Assembly (NCBI GenBank): GCA_018881555.1
Contig: JACAXG010000025.1
Span: 5,959,899-6,023,898, forward strand
Source: Amblyornis subalaris
Taxonomy: Eukaryota > Chordata > Aves > Passeriformes > Ptilonorhynchidae
DNA length: 64,000 nt
Direction: 5' to 3'
The position numbers were made by a program, and so were the translations under genes. Positions 14,340-26,100 of the stretch are shown here, piece by piece (position 1 is the first letter of the stretch; the number at the start of each line of letters is the position of its first letter). The notes beneath the pieces are model-generated. The model did no database searches and had not been told where the DNA came from. It was given only the letters and a program-made list of their open reading frames with translations.

Positions 14340-17300
14340 TGCCTGCACTCTGAAACTTGCTAGTTCTTGTGCTTTGAGAATCACCTTTCTGTTTGCTTTG
14401 CACAGTGCCCTGCTCAGTACCTATGACAGTGACATGCAGAGGTAGCCTATGAACAAGTGTTTTCTGCATTTGTGCCATACAAAACTGAACAGAGATGTAT
14501 TTAATCTCTAAGACTCAGGACAGTAGTATCTGCTGGATACAGTAAGAGGAGCTGTGGTCCACCTGGCCTGCTACCCTCATAAAACCTTTGCAGTTAAGTG
14601 TGCACTCAGTTCCACTTTGGAGACTTATGGCAACCATTACAACATAATCCAGAGTGCTCACCAATGCACACATTACACAGAAAATGCTTGGCATTGCTGG
14701 AGCAGGGTACTTCCAAGCAGAGAAGAGCCTCCACAAATCAGCACTCAGATAATTTTCCTTTCATATTTTCCTTCTTACCTGCCTTTCATTCTCTTAGCAG
14801 CTGCTTTTACTCCTCCAGCTGTTACCTTTCCATCTTCTATCCGTATTATCCATCATAGCGGGTATAAGAGCCTTTCTTCATTGCATCACATTTCTGGAGT
14901 ATTCTCTGTTGTAGTTTTTGCCACTGACTCTCCGTTTGTTTAAGACTTACTGGCATTTAGTGTTTTTTCTTCGCTGAAGCTTTTTGAATGCAGGACCTAA
15001 ACTGCAGTCCTGCTGCTCAGGGTTGAGCCTGTAAGGTGGCAGCGGAGCAGGGGCTTCTTCTGAAGGAAGAATAAGTCAGCTGAGAGAGTTAGAGGGACCT
15101 TACAGATGGAGGGCAGGCAGTAATTAGACAGAAGAACTTAATGCTTGCCTGAAATGTAACTGGGGGAGAGAGACTGGTTAAACCCCAAAACCAAATTTGG
15201 AGACCCCTGTGTTCATAGGATGCAGCAGCCTGGAAAGGCCCAAAGGGGCTCATTGATGACCACACCAGAAAGCCCAGGGCAGCAGCATGGGCGGCTCTCC
15301 CCAGCCTCCCAGACCCCCTCATGCACATCAGGCCTTGCCAGGGACTTGTTCTTATACCCAAACCCTGCAAAATGTGAGCTCAGATCTTAATCTTGTGTAT
15401 TCAAAATACTTGTTTTTACAAAGGACCAGAGCACGAATGGCAGTAAACCCATGAGTCTTTTGACTTAATCCCATTTCAGACACGAGAAAGAAACTCCTGT
15501 CTGACAGCCACAAGCTCTCTGGGAAGAGTCAGCTCTTCCTATGTTTCCCTTACTATATTTACTCTGCCATGTGCTGTCATCTTCCAACCCTCCTTGAGTG
15601 TCACTTGAAGAAAAATATCTGTAGTGAATTATAATGACAATGCATTGAAGATGGCTTACAGCAGAGAATGGCACTTCATAGCAGCCGGCTGTGACAAATC
15701 TGGGTTGGGAGAGAACATTGTGTGTGTCTCAGAGATTATAGCTTTTAAAATAAAAACCTCATTCTCGTTCCTTGGGGCTTTTTAATGAATTGCCACATGC
15801 AACAATGCCTTAAACGAAGCATTGGTGATTATCCATCTGACTGCGGCTCAGTGATTACAAAATAAAAGAATAGGCAGCAGCCTGAAAACCCTAAACCTAC
15901 TTGAAGAGCTCTACTGATGCTAAGGATAGCGCCCATTTTAAAGGCAAAGAAGTAAGAGCAAAAACCTTTAGAGAGGTGGGACATCTACCATGGTTCTCAG
16001 TGGGATGCAACTCCCACCTCTGAGCCAGTACCAGTTGCACCACACACACAGATTGATGGCAGTAAGTGCCAGTCACATCCCAGGATAATTCAGACACCTG
16101 AATAAAGGAAAATAATGTTTTACTCTTCTGGCAAGAGCTAGAACAAGGCCAGGAGCAGCAGTCCTGCTAGTGTGACCCAGAGGAAGTGGTTCTTGTTGGA
16201 CCATGAGGATACAGTCCAATGAGGGTTACAAGTCTTACACTTAGGACCAAGGATGTCCTGTCCCATCCAGATACCTGCTTAAACACATGAGCACTATGGC
16301 TTCTCCCTCTTGGACAGACAAGCTGGTCACAGCATTAACTGTGTTTGGCTTAGGTGTGCAAGGGAAGAGTCCAAATTACCATGGCTCCCTCTGCAGTTGC
16401 TGGATGAGATGGGCTCCTCTCCCATTTAATACAGACTCTGCTGCGGATCATGCTGCGGGAAAGTCTACCTCTCTCCAAGGAATGTATGGNGGCTGGGAGA
16501 CCACAGTCCAAAATTAGACACCTCATTTAAATGCCTCAGCTTGGGTTGAGCAACTACACATCATGGTACCAAGTATTAGTGGAGACCTTCAGCTTCCTTG
16601 TCCATCTTTAACCATTCTTCCAGTGCCTGTGCAGTGACCCTCTGGGAGTCTCCCAGCCCTGTTACAGCCTGTATACCCCAGTCCTTTGGGTCTGAAAGTG
16701 TGTTTTAAAGCATCCCAAACTAGACCGCTCTGAATAGCCTCTGCACATGTAGAAGAAGGCTAACACATCCCAATGCATCGGGCTCGCTGTGCACGGAACA
16801 CAGTGTCCCTCTGCGCTNTCCCAGGATTTCCGGATGCCCAGCAGCCCAGCTGGCAGCTCTCCAGCTATCCACTAGCTCACTGCCCGCGCCACGGTGGAGC
16901 TGGCAGGGCCGCGCGCTTCCTCGACGTCCGCCCCGCATTCATTTACTGTTGCTCCTGGGCTTGGCGGCTTCCAGGGTAAATCTGGGTCAACATCTTTCCA
17001 TAGGATTTCTGTTCCCTTCCTGCTGTGGCTGGCAGAAGGGGATGTGCCAGGACGGTACTGAAGAGCCACTGATTGATGGGGAAGGACAGGCAGGGAATGA
17101 GGGGTTTTGGTTTAACTATGTCAAAGCCGNGCACAAACACAGCCCCACAGACAGGCATTGCAAGCAAATGTCAGTAAAAGTCAGATGCTGATGTATGAAA
17201 ATCTCCTGTTGTCTCCAAAAATTGCACAGATCCATTTGAAACAGTGGGAAATTCAGTGTTTCCTTTTTTACTGTGGTTAATAGGTACTCAGGTTTTCAAA

Positions 17301-17568
17301 ATTTTAAGCCTTTATTCCTAATATATGTAACAANGTAAGTTTAAAACCTTAGACCAGTGCAACTCTGAATGCTGGGAAACCCACAGGAAAAAACAGTCTC
17401 AGCCCTATTTCGGTAAATGTGCAGAAGGATCAGTATGAGTAAAGCTCTTGTTAGTTCTCTCACGCTTTGCTCTTAGTAATTGGTTGATATTTTAGGGATG
17501 GAATAATCTNTGGAAGTTGCTTTCTGTAGCATGTGCTGCTAACCCTCTTTTTTTTTTTTTTCTTTCAG
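14340..17568. other. Intergenic, no gene supported
   Basis: Only short unrecognised open frames occur. The stretch ends in a long T-run followed by TCTTTCAG (17548-17568), a strong 3' splice-site-like sequence on the + strand described in the next entry. Confidence 0.6.
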
Positions 17569-17870
17569 AAAATCCTTTTGAAATTAGACCCAACTCCTGG
17601 AATCAACCCAGATACTGCTTTTCAAGCCAGAAGCNTTTGTATAAGCATCATCAATCATGCCACTGACTCTTATCACTACTCTATATTCACTTTCTACCTG
17701 GTTTGAATTCCTAATTGGCCCTGCTGAGCAACTTAAAGCCCTGAAGAAAGTGGTGGAAGGGAGGTGGGAGAGAGTGTGACTTTCCAGCTGGGATTGGGAG
17801 GGTTTCTTGCAAATTACACTGATAAAGTCTGTTTCCTGGAGAAAATAGACAAGAAGCAGTTGGCAACAGG
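17569..17870 (+). other. Candidate exon of an unannotated, probably non-coding transcript
   Basis: A long pyrimidine run ending TCTTTCAG (AG at 17567-17568) lies 302 bases before AACAGG|GTGAGTAAG (donor at 17871). Both splice sites are near consensus and in the right order on the + strand. All three forward frames contain stops, so an internal coding exon is excluded. A non-coding transcript, or a chance pair of splice-like sites, remains. A minus-strand open frame (17584-18042, 152 codons) overlaps it but begins at TTG and matches nothing I know. Confidence 0.3.
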
Positions 17871-20800
17871 GTGAGTAAGAGTCGGATGCGATGGGGTATG
17901 ATGTACGAAAGTATGTACAACTGGCTCGATTATCATCAGAGCAGTTGGCCTGGCAGCTGCTTCTATCATGTGCTTCAGACTCGTGTACTGCAACGCAAGC
18001 ACACGAGGAGTCACTTGGACAGGAGCGGAGCAGATAATTCAAGAGACAAGGCTGTTTTTCTGATTTAAGTACAGGAGAAGCTCTGAAAAGTGCAGGCGAT
18101 TGCCTGTGCCATCTAGAGCAGGATTTCTCTTTCTCTGCTTAGGAAACCACTGATGTTCTCCCCATCATCTAGCTCTCATTTATAGCAATCTCTTTCTTAC
18201 AATAAGGTTGTCTCAAGCTGCCTAAAACAATGCTAATTGGGTGGGAGCACCCTCATGGACTGGTGATCTAGGACATGATGATGGATCTGGGCTGTGCCAG
18301 GGAAAGCACTGCCTCCTCAGGCAGGGATGGTGGGTCTCAGGTACAGCTAAAGGGGGATTGAGGCTACCTCTCCATCTCAGGTGCAGAGTAAGCATGAACA
18401 GTATGCATACAGTACATTTATTTCATTGCTTTGCCCCCCCTGCTGTCCCCCACCCTATTCCCATTAAGCAGTCACACATGCTGCTGAAAGCCAGGGCAGC
18501 TGTACTCATCTATCAAAGCCTGTCAGCTTGAGAGCATAGGCTCTTCCCATTAATTAAGCAAATGTAATGTGATTAGCTAAGGCTGTAAATGTTTCTAGGC
18601 CCATTTAGAAATCTACAAAACGCCGAGCATCACGGCCTCTTGTTTTCACGCNCTTGTGTGATGTGGGATGCTTCTCTGGGGCTGAGACTTTTGTTCTTAT
18701 ATTTTTGTGTGTGAGAGAAAATAGGGACATGTAATAGAAAGCACTAGAAATGGGTCATGTAGTTTTAAAATTGCTGTTTGAATCTGAAGAAGAAATTAGT
18801 TTCTTCACTTTTAAAAAACTTTTGCCTACGCATTTTTTTTTTAAANGGATGTAACATGAACTGCTGAAAGCTGAAATTTTGGTAAGAATCTATATACCTC
18901 ATTTAAGTTTTCTCCCTGCTTTGATGGAAAATATATATTACTTAGCAGCTAAGGATCTAAACTGGGGTGCTTTAGGCTGTCAACCTGAAAGTAAATGGAA
19001 CAGTCAGTGGGAAATTGCACACAGAATAAGAAAATTCTTGAAGTAAATTCGAGCATTATGAACTAGAGCTACTTAAGGACTTAGACCTAAAGTGGGGTGC
19101 AGGTGCCTAAATCTAACACTGTGATGCTGAAAAAGCCCTATTCAGCCTTTGACGGTCTTCAGCATGTGTGAACTCCAGAGGTACCTCCCTGTTTAAAGCT
19201 CTCCAGATGTTTACAGTAATTTTGACCTCTGGGTCTCAAAAGTGCTGCTCAGTAACATCGTGTGCATCTACAGCTCTTTGGGATTCAGAAATTTAGCGTT
19301 TCTTTCCCTAACTGCCTGCACATGTTGGCAGCATGAGACAGTGCATGGTAGGCATGCACTAAGAATACCTCAGACAAAAGGGCTGGGCCGGTCCCGGCAG
19401 CTTGCACCACTCTTGAGATCCTAAAAGGACTTCCTAGAGATTGCATCCACACATGATTGACAGCAAGTTAAGCCCAGTGCGTGATTTCTCACCCTGTGGG
19501 GGTTCTGTGCCAGCACTTGAGATCAAATCTTGGCATATCACATACCTTCATGTGGACAGAGAAAACAGTCAGGACTCAAATTGTGACTAATTTCCTGAAG
19601 CTAAATTCATTTAAATGAACCATTCCACCAAGCCCCAACATCTTCTCTGCGATCTTTTGGATTGATCCAAATTCCCAGCTTTGTTTCCAAAAATCTGAGG
19701 CTTTTTCTCCACGGGTGAGCAAGAAGCTGCCATCATGGCAGGCAAGGCAAGAGCAGGGAGCCTGGGATAAGAAAGTGTTCCCTACAATCCACATCTCACT
19801 GCTCTAACAAACATCCTGGGGGACAAAGGGAGGAAAATGTTCCACTTTAACACCCTCCCTGAAACCAGACAGCACTGCAAAGAGCCGCTGCTCTCTCCAG
19901 TCAGAAGGGCCAACAGAGAGCACATGGGAGGGGGTTCATCAGCCGCCCCTCCCTGCCTGGTGCTTTCCAAGGGACTGCTCCTTTGACTGCCCCAGCCTCT
20001 TCCCAGGGAGCACTTCCTACTGCTGAGGTAGAAATGGAAGGGGGAAGAAGGCTGTTGCTCCAATTACCCTCTCATCTAGATGAACATGTGATTAAACGTG
20101 AGGTTTGCCCTTATGGTGGGTCTGTGGTGCTTGAGACCAAGACTGGGGTCAAGGCCAATCTCTGTTGAGACCTGTTTGTGCAGGTGAAGCCACAAACACA
20201 CCCGAGACCTTCTCTAGCAACACACAGATGCAGTCGCCAGAAAGGCAACAGTAATGCCACATTTTTATAGTTTCCTAATGCTGGGATCAGCAAGAAGCAG
20301 CATTCAAAAGAGATTCAAATATCTCATCAAGACAGTGCCTTGCTGCAGGCTTATATGAGTTTTTGAGTGAAGAAATTTCCCATCTCTCCTGGACCAAAAG
20401 CAGAGAAAAGGACTATCACACCTATATGGCCAAGGAGCACTTACATAATAGGATACAATGCTGGAGCTTCATGTTTTGGGCCTTCGCCTGGCTGTTAGTA
20501 TAACTGAGAGTAAACAGATCTGTTGAAACACTGCAGCATCTCTTGACCATTGCTGCAGGTGTTTCAAACCCAGCTAAGGGGCATAAGTTATCTTTTTTAT
20601 GCAGCTAGACCCAAGCCATCAAGGTGATTTTAATGACTGTGTAAGATATCAAAACATTTCCAGGACCCTATGACTTCTTAGCTTTCAAAGCAAAACAGGT
20701 TATCAGTCTGATTTCTGAGGGCATGTTAGCACTGGAAGAGATGTGGGGAAACCTCAGTGGCATTCTGACAAGCTCTTGGGTACCCAGGCCTAGTGAAAAC

Positions 20801-21896
20801 TGTGGGAGCCTAATGAATGGGATATTGTGAAACTCTATTAGGTGTCACTCTCCTTCTCCAGGCAAGATTCTCTGGAGTGTTACAATGCCTTTTTAAATCA
20901 GTGGTGGCTAGATGGCTGAATGCTTTCAGAAATCTGGCTTCCATCTTTGTCAGAAATGGGAAATTTTCCCTATGATTTATGCTATTGAGGTACAGCCTCT
21001 AACAATAATAGTAGAAACCTAAGTATTTTACTCAGAGGACCCAGAGAGCCTTTTTCATACCTCAGTTTGAGGCTGGCATTCAGTTAATGTTGATGTAATG
21101 TCTCCTTTAAAAAGACTGTAATTAAATTTACCGACACAGTCACCAAAGAGCCATTTATAAATTGTATATATAGATGCGATTCAGCATGCACTGTGACTAT
21201 TTCATTGGGTTAGTCCTAACATCACAAGCTAATAATACTGAAAACAGGGATATGGGTAATTCACAAAGGACACTGTATTCAGTATATAGCTAACAGTGAT
21301 TAAGTAGTCTCTGCTTTCAGAAGAAAGATAAGGGCCAAAAAGAATAGGTCCCTCGATAATATCAGGTAATTCTTATATATGGTCCTTCATGACACAGGCA
21401 TAAATCACAATAAAACCCATCTGCAGATCTAAGGGGTGAAATCATAAATCCTTCTTTATAAATGAGACCTGCACATCTGATAGTGTACATTGCTCCAGAT
21501 TTACAGCAGCTGTAAATGATGTACTAAGGTTCACAAACCCATTTGCAATCTCTGGCTGGGAAGAAGGGAGGTGACATTTTACTGGGGAGGAGAATATATT
21601 GGAAGATGTACTCAGCAATGAGAGACCATGTGCGTGTGTATGTGTGTGCAAGTGAGAAATGTCCATTTTACACAGATTTGTCATATCTTGACTTTACATT
21701 TGAGACTTCCTCCTCTGTCCCCAGTTTCTGTACATTCATGGCACTGTGTTATGCCTTCCCCTTTGCTTCAGGTCTGACAGGGTAAATGCAGGTGATGGAC
21801 CAAATGCTCAGCTTTTGCTGGTGACTGGAACAAACTAGCCTCAAATAAAACCTTTCACACTGGCCAGGATCCTGTGCCCTTTTTCAGGGAGCAGCT
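17871..21896. other. Intergenic, no gene supported
   Basis: The first 190 bases (to about 18,060) have more CpG and less simple sequence than their surroundings and might be a conserved element. The remainder shows only short unrecognised open frames. I see no repeat family. Confidence 0.5.
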
Positions 21897-22679
21897 TTGA
21901 ATGCCAGCTTCTGTCAACAGCAGTTGAAAGCCAAGTGGTCATTTAAGCAAGTGCAGGGTGATGATGACCCAGCATCTTGCCTGGGTTATGGCCCATCTTC
22001 TGGACAAAGTTGGCCAACTTATCCATCTGCTCCTTCTCCTCTGGGCATTGGAGGGGACANGCTCACTTTCCTCTGCCCACAGAGCTGCCTCCTGTTAGTA
22101 ACACCTGAGCCCCACTTGAGGCCACTTGCCATTGCATTCACAACACAAAACATCTCCCACGGGTTGCTCCCAGGATGGCAGGTTTGGGTTTTTGGCTTGC
22201 CCAGCTCCTTGTGTGCCTGTAGCTCTCCCATAACTGCATCTGGCACTGCACATACTCGTCTTTTCTGTTGGCAGCCTGAGACAGATGATTTACCTGGTGC
22301 TCTTCTGTGGTTTCACAACGCTGAGCACGGGGTAGAGGCTGACTCGGCACATTTTCTCATCTGTGGCNCGTTGTTATTGGGACCGACTCCTGGGCAGGGG
22401 CTAACAAGGGGTAAAGTATCCATCCCTGCGCTTCCCTCACACCCTGCTTCAACTCAGCCCCTTAAACCAAGGCATTACCAAAATTACCCAAACACACAAC
22501 TGGTTATTTCATTTTCATTGTTGGGNCTGGGACCTTGGAAACATCCTGGGTTTCTTAAAACATTTACATTTCACATTCATCAGGATGTTTTCCCAATGGC
22601 ACTCTCGGAGTTTGGGTTTGGACAGCCAAAGGAAGGTGGCTCTCCTCACACAGGCTTTTGCCACAAAAATCTTCTCTAA
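21897..22679 (+). other. Unusually long open frame with no ATG start
   Basis: This frame is free of stops for 260 codons but begins at TTG. Its only in-frame ATG leaves 27 residues before the stop, so it could not be translated as it stands. The composition is rich in proline, serine, glycine, leucine and tryptophan, typical of GC-rich non-coding DNA, and three codons contain N. I recognise no domain, signal peptide plus mature domain, or retroviral motif. I list it because its length stands out, not because I think it is a gene. Confidence 0.15.
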
Positions 22680-23156
22680 CCTTCATTTTTTGCAACTTTA
22701 CTGTGAAATTCCAGTATGCCTTGCAGCTGAGGTTAGTGCTAATTTCTCTCCCTGTTTTAGTATTAGTGCCACCCCCAATTTACACTTCTATATAATTGAG
22801 CCCAGTAGTGTTGCTTCTTTCAGAGCAGTCGGAGCTCCCAGGCGTGAGCTCTGTGTGTTTCCAAATGTCATCTGTGTAAAGTTCANTACCTCCTGAACAA
22901 TCAAATATGTTGCTGTGTTTTCCTGTAAAATGCCTCAGGGAACGAATGTAACCAAAATGTCAGTCTGAGGAAGAAGTGCCTCCCAAAGAGTGAACAGAGC
23001 ATGTAGAAATATGGACTTTGTTTCTCTAGAGGCACCTGCCAGACATCAGACAATGTACATAAAGCTATTTGCTACCTGTCAGATCTACAGAAATCTTTCT
23101 TTTGAAGCTAGTAAAGACCTCTTTATTTTATTACAAATTTCTTTCTTTTTTTTCAG

Positions 23157-23162
23157 TCATAC
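23157..23162 (+). other. Micro-exon-like site (6 nt)
   Basis: A T-rich tract ending TTTTTTTTCAG (AG at 23155-23156) is followed by only six bases, TCATAC, and then a perfect GTAAGT donor at 23163. Such an arrangement can be a 6-nt micro-exon or a zero-length-like recursive splice site. It can equally arise by chance in AT-rich DNA. No host gene is identifiable. Confidence 0.15.
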
Positions 23163-26100
23163 GTAAGTATAGCATTCCAGCTTTTTAACATAGCTCCCTA
23201 AGATATCTGCATCCATGCAGTCCCTCTGCCTGTTTCTCTGTCTGCCCGTGGTAATCTGAATTTCTTGTCCATATAAACACATTAGGCAGACAAACAGAGG
23301 CTTCCAAGAGAAAAAGTTTCCATAGGCTCAATGTAGAAATCTATGGCTGGAGAGCAGATAAAATTATTAATGCCTCTACCAAGGGAAAATTGAGGGCCAT
23401 CCTGCTGCTTGGTGGTGGCTGATTGCCAGCTAGCCCTGTGNAGCTTCAGATCAGCCAAATCCCATAACGTCTTTTGACATGGAAAGAGGCAAAAAAGATG
23501 ACGGAGAGCAAGGAGGCAGCTGGGAAGTTGGCTTGGAAGCCNTATCATGGAGTGAAGGACCCAAACAAATGGGACAGGAGTGGAGTGTGCTCTTTGGGAT
23601 GTCCCAGGGAACAGCAACAAGCAATGGACTATTGCAGTGGGACAGTGCAGGGGCATGGGCCACAAATCCCCAGTGGGTTTGCTCCTCGTGGAAGACTTAT
23701 TTTGGTGGTGGTGCACCTCTGTTTCCATTGCCTCATTAGCCTCTANCTGGGTTCAAAGCCCGAAAGCAAGCAATGTCCCAGCTGCTTTTAGGCAAACTTT
23801 CTGCAACCTTGTCCCTGGCTCCTGGGAGGAATTCCTGAGTGCTCCTCAGACTCCTCTCCCCTGCTGTGGGCACCTGCTTGGCATCTGAACATGGTTGTGA
23901 AAATGATGGTGGAGTTTTTTGTTTTATGAAGGTTTATAATATATTTGTCACCTTTTCATACTCCCTTATCTCACTTCAGTGTTGCTGTAGTGTCCATAGC
24001 TTACCCCTGTGTCCAAGTCAGCTGAAAGCTGTTAGGGTTGTCAAGCAATTCGGAACCAATTACTGTTACGCCCAAAGCTGCTTTCCCACTGCCATCTTCA
24101 TCAGTTCTGCTGACATTTGCAGCTACCAGGGACAGAACAACAGAGGTCTAAATCAGTTGTCTTCTATATTTCCAGAGTTTAAAATATGGGAGGGTTATTA
24201 ACTGCCCCTTTGTGCCACTGAAATGACTATTTTATTTTATTTCGCATTTTTTATTTCATTTGATCTTCTTAGCAAGCACACCAAATGGCTTGCTCTGGAC
24301 CAGCAGATGTGCTCAAGGCTTGCCTTACTGCCTGAGCCCTTGCCAGTCGGCCCCCTGCAAGGCAAACCTTTGCCCTCAGCTTGCTGCAGCATCTCTGAAA
24401 GGTCCCAGTCTCGGGAATAACCTTAATGCTTTCAAGACAATATTTTATGGACTAGTTTTGCCCACAGTTCCCCAGCTGGAATACGGGAGCAGTAGGGCTG
24501 GTACAAATGCTGCAGTGAAAGGTACACAAGTGTAGCGAGGTGGCTCTGATGAGTTAAGTGTTGTTAATGTTTCCAGTAGATGCTTGTCATGGTTCCTAGG
24601 GGGTAAAGGAGGCAGGAGAAGTGCCCTGTGGGTTAGAAAACATGAGGAGCAAGAAGGGAGACTTCAGAGCTAGCTGAAATGGCAGCTGGCAGGGCACAGG
24701 ACAGGTCCTGGTTGCGTGCCCGGGAGTCACTGCCAGGGACTGTTTGTGTAAGTTGCAGTTCGAAGTTGGCTGAGGAAATCTCTGGGCAAAGCTCTATTGT
24801 TTAGATGCTGGCTCAAGGTCTGCCTGGACCAGAGCTGAGGAAAGAGCTTTAACCCCTCTGGCAGGCCACCACCTACAGCCGACAGGAATCACCAGTGCTC
24901 TTCAGTGCTATAAAGCAGGGGGAAGGTGGGCTCTGTTGCCCTAAGAGAGCTGTTAATTCCCATGGGTGCTCATCTGAACTGCTCTTGCTAGAAAGCCAGA
25001 GGATAGGATATGTTAAGGGCCTCTCATTATTGAAACTTGAAGAGCAGTGCTTCCTGTTTGTCCCTTTTGCCCATCACTGCTCTCCCAGTGCAGCAGGGAT
25101 AACTCAGGCTGGCACCTCTTGGGACTTTTTCATGTGAACATTAAGCCCATGGTTTAGGAATTCCTCACCTACCAACCTCTCCATCCATCCGCACACGGTT
25201 TGCCGGAGGGAGCCTCTGCTCATGCCCTGCAGCCTTCAAAGGACAGTTGGAGGTGAGATATATTACAGTTTCAGATTATAATTGATCTCTAAAGTGCACA
25301 TTTAATGCTGCTAACCCACTTCAAAGAGAAGTGAAACCTCCCAACCACCCTCCTCCATAACATCTGACAGCTTTCTCACACTGTTTTTTGCCCTGAAGAT
25401 TCGTTTTACAGCCTTATAGATGTGCTGAGCATCTTAACCCTCCCGGATTTTCAGGGTCTCCCATCTTCAGCTATCAGCAGCCTGAAACACAGGCTTACCT
25501 GCTGGCTTNTCTCCCGTACCCCGCTTGATGGATCTGTTCAGCTTGTCCCTGATGGCTTGNATACAGTGGTTCTTCCTAATATTAGGAGCTGGCCAGTATG
25601 GCAGCACAGGACCTGACAGCTGTGGGCACTGTGGCCGTGAAGGAGTAAACAAAAGCTTTTCTGTTTCGGGGGCTGCCAGGCTGTCAATCTTTGGGCAGGG
25701 AAAGGATTGCTCGCTGTTTCCTTCCCCTCCTGTTCCTTAAATGAATACAATACTCCATTTTAAACNCGCAAAACTTACCTTCCCCCACTACAATTAAGCA
25801 TCTGGGAACTTAAAACGGGTAAATAAAAAGAAGCAGCTTGATTAGTTTTATGGCAGCAAAAGTGGGTTAATCGCTGAAACTGCTTCTTATGCTGCCATGG
25901 TTCAGATAAATGGGTTTAGCACAGCACGCAGCCGAGGGCACGCATTAGTGGCTCCTTCTGCAGCAGAGGAGGAAAGCGTGCTCAGCGGATCAGCCCTCGC
26001 AGGCACCAGCCTGCTGCCTGTGAAGATGGTGGCAGACTTCCTGCTGACTTCAGTGGAGCTGAGATTGTGCTGTACATAAATATATCTGCTTCCAAAGGGT

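Noticed and set aside
14260..14445. Open frame beginning with a long leucine run
   Set aside because: It is the translation of the GTT/ATT microsatellite.
17584..18042. 152-codon minus-strand open frame
   Set aside because: It starts at TTG, is serine/cysteine-rich without a domain, and overlaps the splice-flanked + strand interval. I treat it as chance.
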